From positions 343,582,183 through 343,646,182 of the forward strand of contig NC_135497.1 in NCBI RefSeq assembly GCF_052857255.1: DNA of 64,000 bases. Reading direction: 5' to 3'. Positions 10,583 to 22,212 of this stretch are shown here, piece by piece (within the stretch, counting starts at the first letter, position 1; each line of letters opens with the position of its first letter). This DNA comes from Amblyomma americanum. Lineage: Eukaryota > Arthropoda > Arachnida > Ixodida > Ixodidae. Below the pieces are notes generated by a model. The model was not told the origin of the DNA. It ran no database searches and was given only the letters and a program-made list of their open reading frames with translations. The position numbers were made by a program, and so were the translations under genes.

Positions 10583-10855
10583 GTCAACCTCGGGAGGGAA
10601 ATTGTCAGTGCAGAGCAGTGGCGCTGGCTTCTTTCCCGAGGTCGAGACTTCTTGTTTTGCAAGGACTCCACAAAACTTTTGTGGGGTTCCCCACAAAAGT
10701 GACGCTCCTTCCTGGTTATGCTCCATCCCCGAAGAGCCTTAGGGGAAAGAGCGTTCAGGGAAGGAGCATCACCGCCTCAGTATGCCGGCAATTCCTTAAG
10801 GCTGGTGCCATGCAGAAGCCTCGGATGAGCTCAGAAAAACTAGCAGCTGTGGGCA
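10583..10855 (+). pseudogene. BEN-domain exon, disrupted by an insertion
   Basis: BEN domains bind DNA or chromatin partners in transcriptional regulators. The exon opens after GTTTTATTGCAG and closes at the donor GTAAGC. The first part, in the frame starting at 10583, reads NLGREIVSAEQWRWLLSR then DFLFCKDSTKLLWG, which fits the first helices of a BEN domain (LWG motif). A TGA follows at about 10700. The second part, in another frame, reads SLRGKSVQGRSITASVCRQF then LKAGAMQKPRMSSEKLAAV, which fits the BEN C-terminal half. The two halves are separated by about 42 bp of inserted sequence that shifts the frame. The family call rests on motif memory. It may be a pseudogene, an allele, or an assembly error. 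Confidence 0.75.
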
Positions 10856-10987
10856 GTAAGCCTCTTTTATTTAGGTACATTACCTGACTGACAAAGGCAT
10901 TTGTTTATTTAAGTGTGCATGACTTAAATACCTTTATTTTGCAGCACCTGCATGTCTTCAATTTTGTCATGATTAATACTCTTTCAG

Positions 10988-11152
10988 ACGCATTTGATGC
11001 ATACATCAAAGCTGCACAAGCTGCCGAGGATGAGAAAATGCGCAGAGCAGTTGAATTGCTACCTGGCGGACATGCTGAGGGACATCAAGTTATCATCGCC
11101 TGCACCTGCCCCTGTAGTGAGTGACTGTAGTCAGATAAAAATGATAAAATAA
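10988..11152 (+). pseudogene. Terminal exon of the BEN-domain gene, frameshifted
   Basis: The acceptor TTAATACTCTTTCAG ends at 10987. Splicing with the phase left by 10855 continues the BEN C-terminus as AFDAYIKAAQAAEDEKMRRA. After about 11065 the protein-like frame changes to YLADMLRDIKLSSPAPAPVV and ends at TAA 11150-11152; the unshifted frame stops at 11124. A one-base frameshift thus lies near 11062-11070. A basic, Pro-rich tail after a BEN domain is plausible. An AATAAA overlaps the stop. Whether the shift is biological or a sequencing error cannot be told from one sequence. Confidence 0.6.
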
Positions 11153-11153
11153 A
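11148..11153 (+). promoter_or_regulatory. Polyadenylation signal AATAAA of the BEN gene
   Basis: An AATAAA hexamer overlaps the TAA stop of the terminal exon. No clear GU-rich element was scored. Confidence 0.45.
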
Positions 11154-11159
11154 GGCAGC

Positions 11160-11954
11160 AAGAAAAATTATTTCATTGACTGCAGCCTAGTATTTAGTGC
11201 TGGGATGCAGAATTTGCTGCACTGAAGGGTTGCAAGTTCATTCAGGTAGCCTACATATTCAGAGCTATTAACTGTGCGCCAGAGTACGTGTTGCAAGGCC
11301 ATTGTATCCCCATGTCGAGGCCCTCGTATCTGTACGAAGGTTACGTGCCCTCGTATATAAGAGGGACGGGGGTGACACATATCCAATAGCGTATATATGA
11401 GGCACGTATCACCCGTATATATGTGTTTCGCCATACGTGCTGAGTAACTCGTATGCCATATGAGCACGTATACATACGAGCATATATGTGTACACATATC
11501 CAATAATTGCGTATATAAGAGACACATTTAACACATATATACGGGATTTTTTAATAGGGTTGCTGGCAGATATTTTTCACGTCACTGATGACTGATAGAT
11601 GCGGGCAGAGCCGCCCCTGCTCGAATCCGGCGCACGGAATCCTCCTCCTGCCGAGTAAGACTACGGGGATCGTGTACGAACACGGAGGAATTAGAGGTTT
11701 AATTCGCGGGCGCAGAATTAATTTGTGAATCAGAAACATGCGACAGGAACGAATCTGGGAGAAGAGGGGAAGGTGGCCGGTCATCTGGTGTGTCAATATG
11801 TGCCATAGCATCCGCTTGAATGTCGTGTACCCTGAGCATGGCCGCGATTCCATTGTATGCGCAGAGGAGATGGGTGCTTTGCGCAGAGCAGATGAATTGA
11901 TTGTGTAATCTGGAATGTGCGTGAAACAGCCTTAAGCTGCTTAAGGCCGGCGAA
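11160..11954. other. No gene; AT-rich repeat at about 11370-11550
   Basis: No coding feature was recognised. Within 11370-11550 the phrase ACACATATCCAATA occurs twice, about 117 bp apart. It is followed by GCGTATATA and surrounded by many alternating CGTATA and CATATG steps, so the segment is a short, low-copy AT-rich repeat. Confidence 0.45.
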
Positions 11955-12404
11955 GCAGTTGGTGTAAATATGAATTGCATTGAATGTGGGATCGAGTGGA
12001 AGAGAAGACATACAGCGTAGAGAGAAGGGTGTGCAAAAAACTGTCTTTTTATCACTATTAAAAGATTCATCCTAAGAGAAAACGTCCCACTGCATCATTC
12101 AAGCGGCCAAGCGCCTCGTGTCATGAGCCGCCGGCTGAAATGAAGACGGCAGTGCAGGAAAAAGCCTGCATTTTCAAAGTTATTGTCCACAACACAACCA
12201 TGTGCAGCCAGCCAGCCCGCGTTAGAGGCGGCTGCCCTCCTCCCCTCCGTCGCTTTAAAGAAGCTTCTTCAGTACAGCAAGTTTTCCATCTCTGGCTGTC
12301 TTGATTCCTTTTAGTGCTAAAGCGCAAATAAAGCATGAAACCTAACCTGCTCGCCGAGTTTGTGTGAAGCTTGACCTTGAGGGTCACCTTTGCCAAACCA
12401 GAAA

Positions 12405-12485
12405 TAAAATATTGCCGCGACTAAGATTCGAACTCGCGGCAGAGCGAGCAGATCAGCTTTGCTGGCCAATGAAGGAGAGCATTAT
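12405..12485 (-). repeat. tRNA-like (SINE-type) segment, block A copy 1
   Basis: The minus strand contains a B-box-like GAGTTCGAATCTTAGTCGCG next to a decayed A-box region. The same segment is at 30052-30130 in the paralogous block, so it predates the duplication. It is too degenerate to be a tRNA gene. Confidence 0.4.
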
Positions 12486-13893
12486 GCTTTCGCCGCAGCG
12501 GATCACGTCTGGTGGTAAACTGCAGCTCTCTCTCGCGCTCTGAATTTCACATATCGTAGTCTTCATCAATAGCCAGCAAAGCAAAATCATGAGCCCAGCA
12601 GGCTGAACACATACTTTCGCATGTCTACTCGGTTTATTTGAGTTCAAGCTCTCCGCATTTTTTTTAACTGCCTACTAAGAACTGGTTTCAAATACTTTGT
12701 TGAAAAGTAGCTTTTTGGCCTTATCTAAAATACTCTGCAAATAATTAAGGCTATAGTGACGGAAATTTAATGTTGTAGGAAAGCGATTTTTCCCCGCAAT
12801 AGAGTGCGAATCAACCACGCAGTGAGTAATAAATTTGCATTTTTGTGTATACCACAAAAGAAATTGGTAATATCTGATTTCGATGTAGTAATTCTGCTAA
12901 TTTTTGTAATAAATATTGGAAGCTGTTTTTTGTTTGCTGGTAATGCAAAATTTCCTGAAGGGAACCAAAGGAAAGGAATAAGACGGAACATGTTTCAAAC
13001 TTTTTAACAATATGACATTGTGTTACAAGATTAAAGTTTGGAGACATCTGATAGCCATACACGTCATTTTTAATAAACTACGGTTCATATTCGGATTGGA
13101 AATTTTTTGACAGAAAATTCTACCTTCCCAAGCGGTATTCTCCAAAGTACCGCCTTCACTCAGGCGGCCAGACGGCCTGCGTAGAAAAAAATTGAGAACC
13201 GCATGAGACGAAATCCACGATTCCAATTACAGGGGTAACATAGAGGTGGGCGCCGTGTCGGTTTCGAACGGCGGAGGCGTCGGTGGCGTGGAAAGCTAAA
13301 CCATAAATTTAAAAATCTATTTTTAACAGCCTTCTTTGCTAAACTCGTTTATATTTTAGTTATTTTCTTACTAAGGGTTCAGAACACAGAATACAAAGGT
13401 GTCGAAGGGTGCGAGAAATGCAAAATGATCTGTAAATGTTTTGTTTTTAGGCGCCACATTTAAAAAAAAAATCAGGCACTTATTACAAGCGCATATGTTA
13501 ATTGCGTTTATATATTTCTTGCTCACGAACGTGCAGAACCTTTCTTATTTTCTACGTCGTAGTGGCAATTTTTTTTCTCTTTTGCTATTCTTCGTTTATA
13601 GAGGTATTTTCTCATTGTGTAGAGTCAGTAAATTCGTCAAGAATTTTTAAGCCTGCACCGAAGCATGTGACACTCGATATGTTAATCGTACTTCCAGTTG
13701 TTCTCAATGAGATTGTGTTTATACATTATTATTTACTCAAAAATAAACAGACCTCTCTTATGACAAAATATTGCTTGGTTGAGCCATTTACCTGCCAACC
13801 GATCAGTAAATGTTATAACACAAACATTTCCGTCTGACCGTTTGTGAAATCACTTGCTCTCAATATTAATCACCATTTGTTTAAAGTAACTGT

Positions 13894-14151
13894 CCTTATG
13901 AGGGAAGCCGCCGCGGTGGCTGAGTGGTTACGGCGCTCGGCTGCCGGCCCGAAAGACGCGGGTTCGATCCCGGCCGCGGCGGTCGAATTTCGATGGAGGC
14001 GAAATTCTAGAGTCCCGTGTACTGTGCGATGTCAGTGCACGTTAAAGAACCCCAGGGGGTCGAAATTTCTGGAGCCCTCCACTACGGCAACTCTCATAGC
14101 CTGAGTCGCTTTGGGACGTTAAACCCTCATAAACCATAAACCTTATGAGGG
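13894..14151 (+). mobile_element. tRNA-derived SINE with 11-bp target duplication
   Basis: The SINE body 13905-14140 lies between CCTTATGAGGG at 13894-13904 and again at 14141-14151. It begins GCCGCCGCGGTGGCTGAGTGG (A box) and continues to a B box in CGGGTTCGATCCCGG. A conserved body follows (GTGCACGTTAAAGAACCCC) and then a tail of ATAAACCATAAACC. The layout and sequence resemble the SINE type reported from ixodid ticks (Ruka-like); the name is from memory. It is absent at the equivalent place in block A copy 2 (about 31200). Confidence 0.85.
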
Positions 14152-15202
14152 CCTTATGAGCGGCGGCACAGCAACGTTGGTCGATTAGCGCTTCAGTATA
14201 ACGCGCGATCGCAGCCAACACTCCTTGCCGCTGGTGCCACGGTGGCTCTGAATTTGCGACAACAAAATTAGCTATTTTGATTTCGTCCTGTGTAAAAAAG
14301 TCACTAGCAGTAAAAATAATCATGAAACATCCTAGTAAGCAACTGTCTGTGTAGTCTTTGGCCCTGTCTTTTCCAGGCAGGCGATTGATTCCAGCCTATT
14401 AGTCATTTAGCACTTTCCGATGAAAATGGAAAGAGCTACATGACTAAGATATTCATGTCGCCTTCTGTACTTTGACTCTGTCTATCAGGAGTCCGTGGGC
14501 TCACTCACAGTGCTCAGCTGCCCAAATCCGCTGCTGGCTTTTTTCTGTGTTCCGACAAGACACCTGCGCCGTTTCCCTCCCTCATCGAATGCGCTGATGT
14601 TTGCACGCTACTAAGCTATTTTTAGACCTCAAGATTAGCACCCTTGCGGGCATCGTACGAGTCATCGGAAGACAGAAAAAATTCTGACTGAAAAAACTAC
14701 AGCGGATATCGGTTCAGGCGCTTGTTGTGTATATACCTACAGGAGGTGCAAAATTTTGTGCTTTACAGTTACAACGTAAGAAAGCGTATTTCTGCGACTA
14801 CAACGCCTAGAATGCGTCCGACTGGTTACGTGTTAATTGAAAAACAAAAATTGTTATTATAAGTGTGAATGTAACTATATAAAGCGTGCCCCGTGACTTT
14901 TTCCCAGTCCGAGGTTGTAGCCTGGGTGCGATCTCCGCACTTTATGGCGCAACTCGCATTTTCTTGCACATTCTGCACTTGTAACTTGTAATTGCTTCCG
15001 AATACAGCAGATTACCGCCTGAATAAAAGAATGCGCAGTGCTATTAAGTTCTGCGTTGTGCGCCTGTGCAAAGCGAGCTGTGCGACGAAAACTACAATTT
15101 GGGCGCTCTTCGCATCAATAACCTTGACATTCCAAAGGGATCGTTTGTGTTTTCGCTTGTCTTTGCAACCTCCCAAGCTGCATTCAGCCAGATGTACAGA
15201 TA

Positions 15203-15295
15203 TGCTATGGTGTGTGCTTCGGCACACTCCATAGCACCATACCACAGCATACACCATAGCACGCATACCATAGCATAGCATAGCCCTACACACAA
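15203..15295 (+). repeat. Hairpin with UUCG loop and CCATAGCA repeats
   Basis: A 15-bp stem (15203-15217 with 15222-15236, one mismatch) closes a TTCG tetraloop in a C-TTCG-G context. It is followed by further copies of CCATAGCA and a CATAGCATAG run to about 15284. The paralogous block A sequence near 32260 lacks it, so it is a local expansion in copy 1. Confidence 0.6.
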
Positions 15296-15650
15296 TAGCA
15301 GCCTGCGCGATTTCTGCTCAATTAAACTCTCCTGTGCCTTCATTCTACTGGCATGTTTCTTGCACTACAACGAGTTCAGAGGCAAATTCTAGATTGCTTA
15401 ATCCACTACTAAGAAATAATACATACACAAAAGGCGAGACCTCACTTCCTGCATTCTTCAACCCACGAGCAGAATAATAAGACGGATTTCGGATAAAAAA
15501 ATGCATTGTGCAGAATATATTTTTACTGAAGCCTGGTTTTCATGTGAGCTTAAATGACACTCCACACACTCGTGGCCATCCGGCAATCTCATTCAGGCTT
15601 GAGGGGAAACCAGAATGCAAAATCCATAACCGCATTGAACGGAGCGCTGT

Positions 15651-16515
15651 CAGCTCCATCGTCCATCATCATGTATCTGAAACGTGCAAAAAAATTTCGT
15701 AGGGGTTACGCTCTCTAATTAAAGCCGGAAGCTATTTCCCAACCTAAACTTTATTATCTCTTTACTTCGATTTCATTCACAGCCATTTAAACTACGGTAT
15801 CTCATCATGGAGTTACGCCTATCATATTCATCTCCAGTCTTTAGTGAAACTTCAAAAGCGAGCCATGCGCATCGTAACCCTCGAATGTCACCCTCACGCA
15901 TTTTGTTCATTGAGTTAAACGTTCTACCTATCTTGGCCCTTTATTTTTGCAACTTTAGTATCCTATTCTTTAAGAGTCTTCATCATCAGTTCCCTCTAAG
16001 CATATTTTCTCGCGGCACGGTCATAAGCAACATCGTCCAACGTTTTGCGCAGCGTAATAACTTTTTACTACCTAAGGTCAAAACTAACTAAAGGAAACAA
16101 TGCCTCTATTCTTCATCCATATCATTTTTTAATTCTTTGAACTTAGACGTTAAACAAACTAGTACGATTTCTTTGTTCAAGGTCAATTTAAATCTTTTTC
16201 CTCTTCATGTGCGATTTTTTCTTCTTTTTTGTTATTGATCCTATATATCGCAGCATCTGTTAGTATTTTATTGTACATTCTCCTGCATTACATTGTTTGT
16301 ATTTAAATATTTCTGCACTCGTATTAGGCTATCTGTCTAGCTATTGATTTTCTGCATCGCTAATTAATGTGTTGTGTATTTTCTATTTTTTGCTTATTGA
16401 AATTTATTGTCATCGGCGGTCTCTCCTGCGATCTTGTACCATTGGACCTCCCGCTGTATACAAATGTACCATTTTTTGGATTCATTATAAACTTTCAAAT
16501 TCAACTTCAGCTCCA
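15651..16515 (+). mobile_element. CR1/L2-like non-LTR 3' end, 5'-truncated
   Basis: The insert 15659-16507 is flanked by CAGCTCCA (15651-15658 and 16508-16515). The equivalent place in block A copy 2 (about 32779-32786) is an empty site. Reading forward, frame-broken protein remnants such as SHLNYGISSW and LQSLVKLQKRAMRIVTLE match the C-terminal region after RT in CR1/L2-type ORF2 proteins. About 450 bp of AT-rich 3' untranslated sequence follows. It is not coding. Confidence 0.7.
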
Positions 16516-16790
16516 CAGTAAAACGTATAAGCTCCATTAAATCTCATTTCGCGAGTTCAACAGTTATGTGCAGACCTCTTCGCCTGAGTGCTCCCAACTC
16601 TTAACTACCAATGTTGCCAACACGGAGAAGGTTCTCATAGCCCCAAATAGAACGCCGCCTTAGCGATATGTTTGTCCTAATTACACCCTGCATTGTTTGA
16701 CCTTTTAAATGCAGCGCAAGCTGCGATATTTTGCACATCCACACACTGTTCATATACCACCACTCTAACTTGCTCTAGTTCATGCTTTAT

Positions 16791-17000
16791 GGGGTTTAAC
16801 ATTCTAATGCGACGAATGAGATGAGTGGAAGCGTCCGGATAACTTCGACCACCTTCGGTTCATTATCAGGTGCTGACATCACACGGTACTCGGGGGCCAC
16901 TTGCATTTCGCCTCTATCCAAAGGCGAGCACAGCGGCCGGGATCGAGCCTTCCTATTTCGGGTCAGCAGCTGAGCACAACCACTGAGCCGCCGCGCGGCT
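16791..17000 (-). mobile_element. Old tRNA-derived SINE, block A copy 1
   Basis: On the minus strand a SINE head with A box (TGGCTCAGTGG-like, decayed) and B box GGCTCGATCCCGG is followed by a body related to the SINE at 13905. The equivalent copy is at 33114-33331 in block A copy 2, so insertion preceded the duplication. Confidence 0.65.
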
Positions 17001-18935
17001 GCCACACTGGCGTATGCCAACACACTAAGAGAACATGACGGGGACGCATATCATGGTGGAATAAAGGCAGATGTGATCCCATAAAGCAGAGAGCATAAAC
17101 CAGAGTCGAGCCAGAAGCACCACAAAGCTTTCTGCGGCATGCGGAGCTGAACATGTGAAGCGATGCATGTAAATGGGGCTAAAAAATTTTTGCACATATT
17201 TCATACTTCTCGGCCCATCACTATGGGTGAAGAGCAAACACCTGCCTAGTGCTATCTTCCTTTGCTCCCGCATTTGCATTGAAAAAAAATCCCGGCAGCA
17301 ATTGGTAAAAACGGCCGCAGTACATAAGAGCGGCTAGCGGGCATTAGCCAGGAAGCCAGGATCAGAACGAAGTCCAAATAAAACCAGCCACTGGTGACAA
17401 ATTAGCAACCAAACCAACCCCTATTGAAACCCAAAGGTTAAAAGGGAAATTCGGTTCGGTACAATATTGCCCATTTGTAAACATGTGATACTGAAAATGA
17501 CATCTTAACAGTGGTTAAGACCACTATCTACATACAAGCCTGCCAAATCCGTTCCCTTAAATACAAACAAAAAGAACTCATCGTATTTACCGTCGGCTGT
17601 TCACTCGAAGAGAACACGAGCACAGTACTCGAAATCACAGCGACACTACTACTCTGTGGAACCGCCTGGTCAACCTCGGGGTGCAATGTAGCCCACGCAC
17701 GTGGCGCGTCTGCAACTGGTAACAAATTGTTAGCAACCCACTCGGGCTGGTGGGCAGCCAAACTGGGCACGCGGCGACTTGTTGTCCAGTGTTCTCTCTC
17801 GCAATCCATTACACTGTTAGGTGGTCATTGTCAAGAGAAGCGTGCAGGCGCCTTCGAGATCCCACTCACGGTTGAGGACGGGGAAAAGCAGCCGAGATCA
17901 GCTTGTGCCGTGTCCCGTGTGTGCTTTCCGCCCCGATCTTCCGGTCGGAGCACGGCCAGAACCTTGATGGTGGTGGCAGCAGAGGCGGTGAGCGGAGCAG
18001 ACAATAACGCTTCCCGCATGGGCGGATACAATGGAAGCCCAAGGCAGAGGTCCCTCTCTGCTTTCGCTAGTGAGCGCATCCTGGGGCGCTGGCTGCGGCA
18101 GACACGTTAATAGACAACGTGTACTGAAGCATTTTCGAAGACAAAAGGAAGGAAATTTTGTTATAACTGACAGTATTGTACCAAAAATAGAACATTAGTT
18201 ATTAATTACACGGCAGGGAAAACGCGTGTATGCAATCATACTTTAATTTGTGAGATATAGAGTGTTGAACAAAGCATCACAGCAAGAACAGGAGAAATTA
18301 GTATTTAAAACGTTACAATTCATTATTCAACGCGCTAGCGCCAGCCAGTGGACTATGCTATGCATGAAGCATTAAACGTGGAGGTAGAACAGACTGCAGT
18401 GCCAATTTGTCTTTCCGGCAGTAGCATAAAAAAGAAATATTGCACCCTGTATCAAAAGGTGGGCGGAGAGAGATGCATCTGAATGAGTCGACACATGCTC
18501 TCCCTTCAAGCATTGCAAAAGTGCTGAGGGTCGCTGGTGGGTGCTGACAGTAGTGAGTGCATTGTCTTGAGGCGAAAAAAGTGTAATAAAGTCCATAGCG
18601 CACCCGCATACGATAATTCACTGTTGAGAAGACGTCTCTGGAAAGTGGTACGCAAATTCAGGTACGTTCTACTTAATATTACCTGCATCGAATTTATCAG
18701 GTTAAAACACCACAATATCTCGTTGCGCTGGAGATTTTCCTTTATTGCTAAAGACGTGCGCCTTATGGCTGCCGCTAGCGAGGTTTGAAAAATCTTGGGC
18801 AGGCAATTGACGTGTCAACGACACCTACTCCAGTTTCGTATCTGAACCTCAACGGCCGTTAGCCTCCTTCAGATGCACTGTAGGTTGATATTTTTTCAAA
18901 ATACAGGGTGTCCCACCTAACAATTAGCAAGGTTT

Positions 18936-19461
18936 TCTGAGATGGACCGCCATAAGCGAGTGAAACTAAATGACTGCCTTTTGCAGTAACTTGGCCTAAT
19001 TTTCACTAACTTTTTCAGTGTCTAAAGAATGTAATATCGAAACCAGTATCAAAGTTTTCTGCAGCTAGTTTCAGTAACAACATATCAATGGGGAAGTTGC
19101 AGGCCCGTAGAAAATAAAGGGCTGGAAAGTTTCCAGCAAGATGTGCTTCACTTACAGATCTCTTTTTACTCGATTTAGAAAAAACGCCCGCGAGATAGAA
19201 AACCTCCCACGCTGGGCTTTTGTTGATGCAGCTCGCAAAGCGAAAGACGCCTTTCTGAAGGCTGTAAGCAGTGAACTGAACAAACTCGCCAGAAAATGAT
19301 GATAGCAATTGTGCTCGTGCAGAAGCTTTTTATGGGGAATGTTAGTTTCGGCCTTAGTTTGTGCGTTTGTATGTGCGTGCGTTCGTGCCGGTGCGTCTAG
19401 TGCGCGTTCTTTTGTGTTTTAATCTGCGGAGCGCATCTTATATAAGAACACTTTCGTAGAA
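18936..19461. other. Spacer between blocks A and C in copy 1; no gene recognised
   Basis: About 525 bp separate the two blocks here; in copy 2 the same interval is about 12 kb. The only motif noted is ACAGGGTGTCCCACCTAA at 18903-18920, of a kind seen at the ends of arthropod DNA transposons. No matching partner end was found. Confidence 0.4.
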
Positions 19462-22212
19462 CCCACGTCTAGTTGAAGCGTGGCGCGCATTTATCGCCGC
19501 CGCTCGCGCTTAGTGCCCCATAGTGACGCGTTAGGTCTTTTCACACGCTGCGACTTTCACCTCCCGACGCTGCGACTATCATTGGTATGCGACAGGAGAA
19601 AGAGCATCGGTATAGCCGCAGACGTCTTCTGAATGGAGTGCGTTTGGTTGGATTTCAATCGCAGCGCCGGTGCGCTCTGCTCCGATTTACCAATGGGGAG
19701 CGCCGAGACGGTGTGCGAAGTGGAGTCCCACGAGAGCTGTCGCCGTAGCAGAAGGAAAACTGCTTATTCTAATCAAATAATGCGAATATTGCCTTGAATC
19801 TACAATTCCGTACATCACAACAACATCCACGCATTCTTTGTGGCGCCCAGTCATGTTTAATGACGAGTTGTCTAGGCACACATCAATTACTGATTGCGCC
19901 AAATATTTTTCTATTTGTCGCAGCATGTGAAACGGCACTTATGGCAGCTTCTGGCGCATCTGGCTGCCCCTATAAGCTCCAAGGCTCGTAGACGCCAGCG
20001 CTTCTTGAGACAATGAATTTATTGCTTTCAGAAAGCACAGGACCACTGCGGTGTACCGTGGTACTTTTAACTTAATCGTGGGGACTCAAAGAAAAATTGT
20101 TATAAAGCCCGTAAAACTGTGGCATATGTCGCATCGTGTTGTAAACATTCGAGACATTTGTTCTGCAAGGTTGTATTAGCTTTTCTATTGACAATTCGCT
20201 CCAGAGGTCAAGAGTTATGCACCCTCATTTATCAAACAGATACACAAAGTGACACACACTTGACCCATGCCTAAGAAACTCGCAATAGCAGGCAGCTGGT
20301 TTTCCTGCCGTGAACGCTCTGTGCTCCTTAAAACCTTGGATAATATTAGGTTGAAAGCCCCTTATTTGTGAAATCTCCTGTTAAGCTTGCGTTTCCTTCA
20401 ATTATTAGTCTCAGGCGAACCGTCTTAGCAATAACAATAGGATTGCATACGCCCGAAAAGTGTCAGAAAGGATAACTCCCAGCTCAGGTTCGAAGCAATA
20501 CAGCTGCCTTCATTCCCTTCGAAAGAGCGGCAAGCGTTTGCTAGACAGGCAGACTGCCAAGACGTGGAGCACAACCCGTTAGAAAACCCGAGTACAGATG
20601 ATGGGTAGCGCTAGCTTGGTTGACAGAAATGTGCATAAATGCAGCCGCTTCCGACCCGTAGGTGGGCGTAAAAACACAAGCGAAAGCACGCAAATGGCGT
20701 CTCAGGAACAAACGGTATCTGATTTAAAATACTGCAGCACAAGCAAAATTATCTAAGCCTGTGTTCATTTTTTTTGTACGGGCACTGGAAAACGACAGCC
20801 GGTCGCACAAAGTTAGATTTTGTTCACTTCCCTTAACTGTTACTAATCCCTGGCAATTATTTTAAACCCGCGGAGTGCAAACAAACAAAGGGACGATTAC
20901 CAAGTTAGATATAGGAAGCTGTAAAAGTGCTGTTACCAAGATATCAAAACAAATCCTGGAATTTGGCGAGGCTTGCGTCCGTTCAAAAACTCACGGGATA
21001 AGCCGTCGTTGTCAAAGCCCTGTGGTGGTGAATGGAAGGACGTCTGACGGCTCTGCCAGACTGGGCGCTGACCTGTGCATGTAGCCTCGGTGGCTGTTGT
21101 CGTGTATCTCGTTGACAGTGCCCGCCACCACCTCCTCGTTCTCCGTGTTCTCCGCGTTCCCTGTCGTAACAACGCACCGAGACGACGAGGCTCTGCCGGA
21201 GCTCGGAGACCGGTGGCCGCCTAGGTGACCGCTTCGCAGAATCCACGTATCGGCGACAGTTCCCGCGGCAGGAACCGCGGCCCTCCCGGAGCAAGGAGAC
21301 CGGTGGCCGCCCAGGTGACCGCTTCGCAGAATCCACGTATCGGCGACAGTTCCCGCGGCAGGAACCGCGGCCCTCCCGGAGCAAGGAGACCGGTGGCCGC
21401 CCAGGTGACCGCTTCGCAGAATCCACGTATCGGCGACAGTTCCCGCGGCAGGAACCGCGGCCCTCCCGGAGCAAGGAGACCGGTGGCCGCCCAGGTGACC
21501 GCTTCGCAGAATCCACGTATCGGCGACAGTTTCCGCGGCAGGAACCGCGGCCCTTCCCGAGCAAGGAGACCGATGGCCGCCCAGGTGACCGCTTCGCAGA
21601 ATCCACGTATCGGCGACAGTTCCCGCGGCAGGAACCGCAGCCCTCCTGCAGCAAGGAGACCGGTGGCCGCCCAGGTGACCGCTTCGCAGAATCCACGTAT
21701 CGGCGACAGTTCTCGCGGCAGGAACCGCGGCCCTCCCGGAGCAAGGAGACCGGTGGCCGCCCAGGTGACCGCTTCGCAGAATCCACGTATCGGCGACTGT
21801 TCCCGCGGCAGGATCCGCGGCCCTCCCGGAGCAAGGAGACCGGTGGCTGCCCAGGTGACCGCTTCGCAGAATCCACGTATCGGCTACAGTTCCCTTGGCA
21901 GGAACCGCCGCCCTGCCGGTGCTCGGAGACCGGTGGCCTCCCAAGTGCCAGCTTCTCATAGTCCATGTTTCGGCCGCAGCTCTCGAGGCAGAAGCCAAGG
22001 TTTTTTCGTCGGCACAGGCCAACATGGTGGAGTTGGGAGGCCTGGCGAGGCAAACGACGCTCCGACCGAAGGACCACGGGCGGCGGTCTACAAAGGGGCA
22101 CTGTGCATGGCCACTCGCCGCGGAAGAAAGAATGATCGGCGTAATGCCGACGTCCGAATACCCAAATTCTGAACGAGGAGGGCGGAACGCGTGCGCAGGA
22201 GCGATACTCACT
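19462..22212 (+). repeat. Segmental duplication, block C, copy 1
   Basis: The block is collinear with 56126-58886. Anchors include CCACGTCTAGTTGAAGCGTGG, GTCGCAGCATGTGAAA, AAGGCTCGTAGACG, GTCAGAAAGGATAACTCCCA and GAACGAGGAGGGCGGA. Copy 2 has an I-like retroposon insertion at about 57233-57990. Copy 1 has an expanded 90-bp minisatellite where copy 2 has a single unit. Confidence 0.8.
21206..21990. repeat. 90-bp minisatellite, about eight units plus one divergent unit
   Basis: ATCCACGTAT recurs at 21241, 21331, 21421, 21511, 21601, 21691, 21781 and 21871, exactly 90 bp apart; a diverged unit follows at about 21961. Ninety is a multiple of three and the unit lacks stops in several frames. Long open frames therefore result on the plus strand (21225-22172) and in two minus-strand frames (20983-22101 and 21012-22280), each with a 30-residue repeat. 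None has a recognisable domain. The paralog at about 58600-58690 carries one unit. I treat these frames as a by-product of the repeat unless expression shows otherwise. Confidence 0.9.

Larger units (their letters stand above)
11955..18935 (+). repeat. Segmental duplication, block A, copy 1
   Basis: The block is collinear with 29605-43935 in the same orientation. Matching anchors include GTCTTTTTATCAC (12040 and 29691), AAAGCCTGCATTTTCAAAG (12162 and 29801) and TTAATAAACTACG (13070 and 30700). Others are AGTGCTCCCAACT (16588 and 32860), ACCAAACCAACCCC (17409 and 35429) and GCTGCGGCAGACACGTTAATAG (18091 and 42539). The copies differ by point changes and large insertions. I find no conserved ORF that would mark a host gene. 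The 199-codon open frame at 17511-18110 is broken in the other copy. Confidence 0.8.

Noticed and set aside
17511..18110. 199-codon open frame on the plus strand in block A copy 1
   Set aside because: The paralogous sequence (about 40975-41500) breaks this frame and keeps different ones open. The residues have no family motif, and the GC-rich DNA alone explains the openness.
18903..18920. ACAGGGTGTCCCACCTAA as a DNA transposon terminus
   Set aside because: No inverted partner or target duplication was found nearby, and the aligned paralog near 43888 differs.
21225..22172. 315-codon plus-strand frame and its minus-strand counterparts as protein genes
   Set aside because: They are produced by a 90-bp repeat that is free of stops in several frames at once. 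No domain, splice support or start context singles out one frame.
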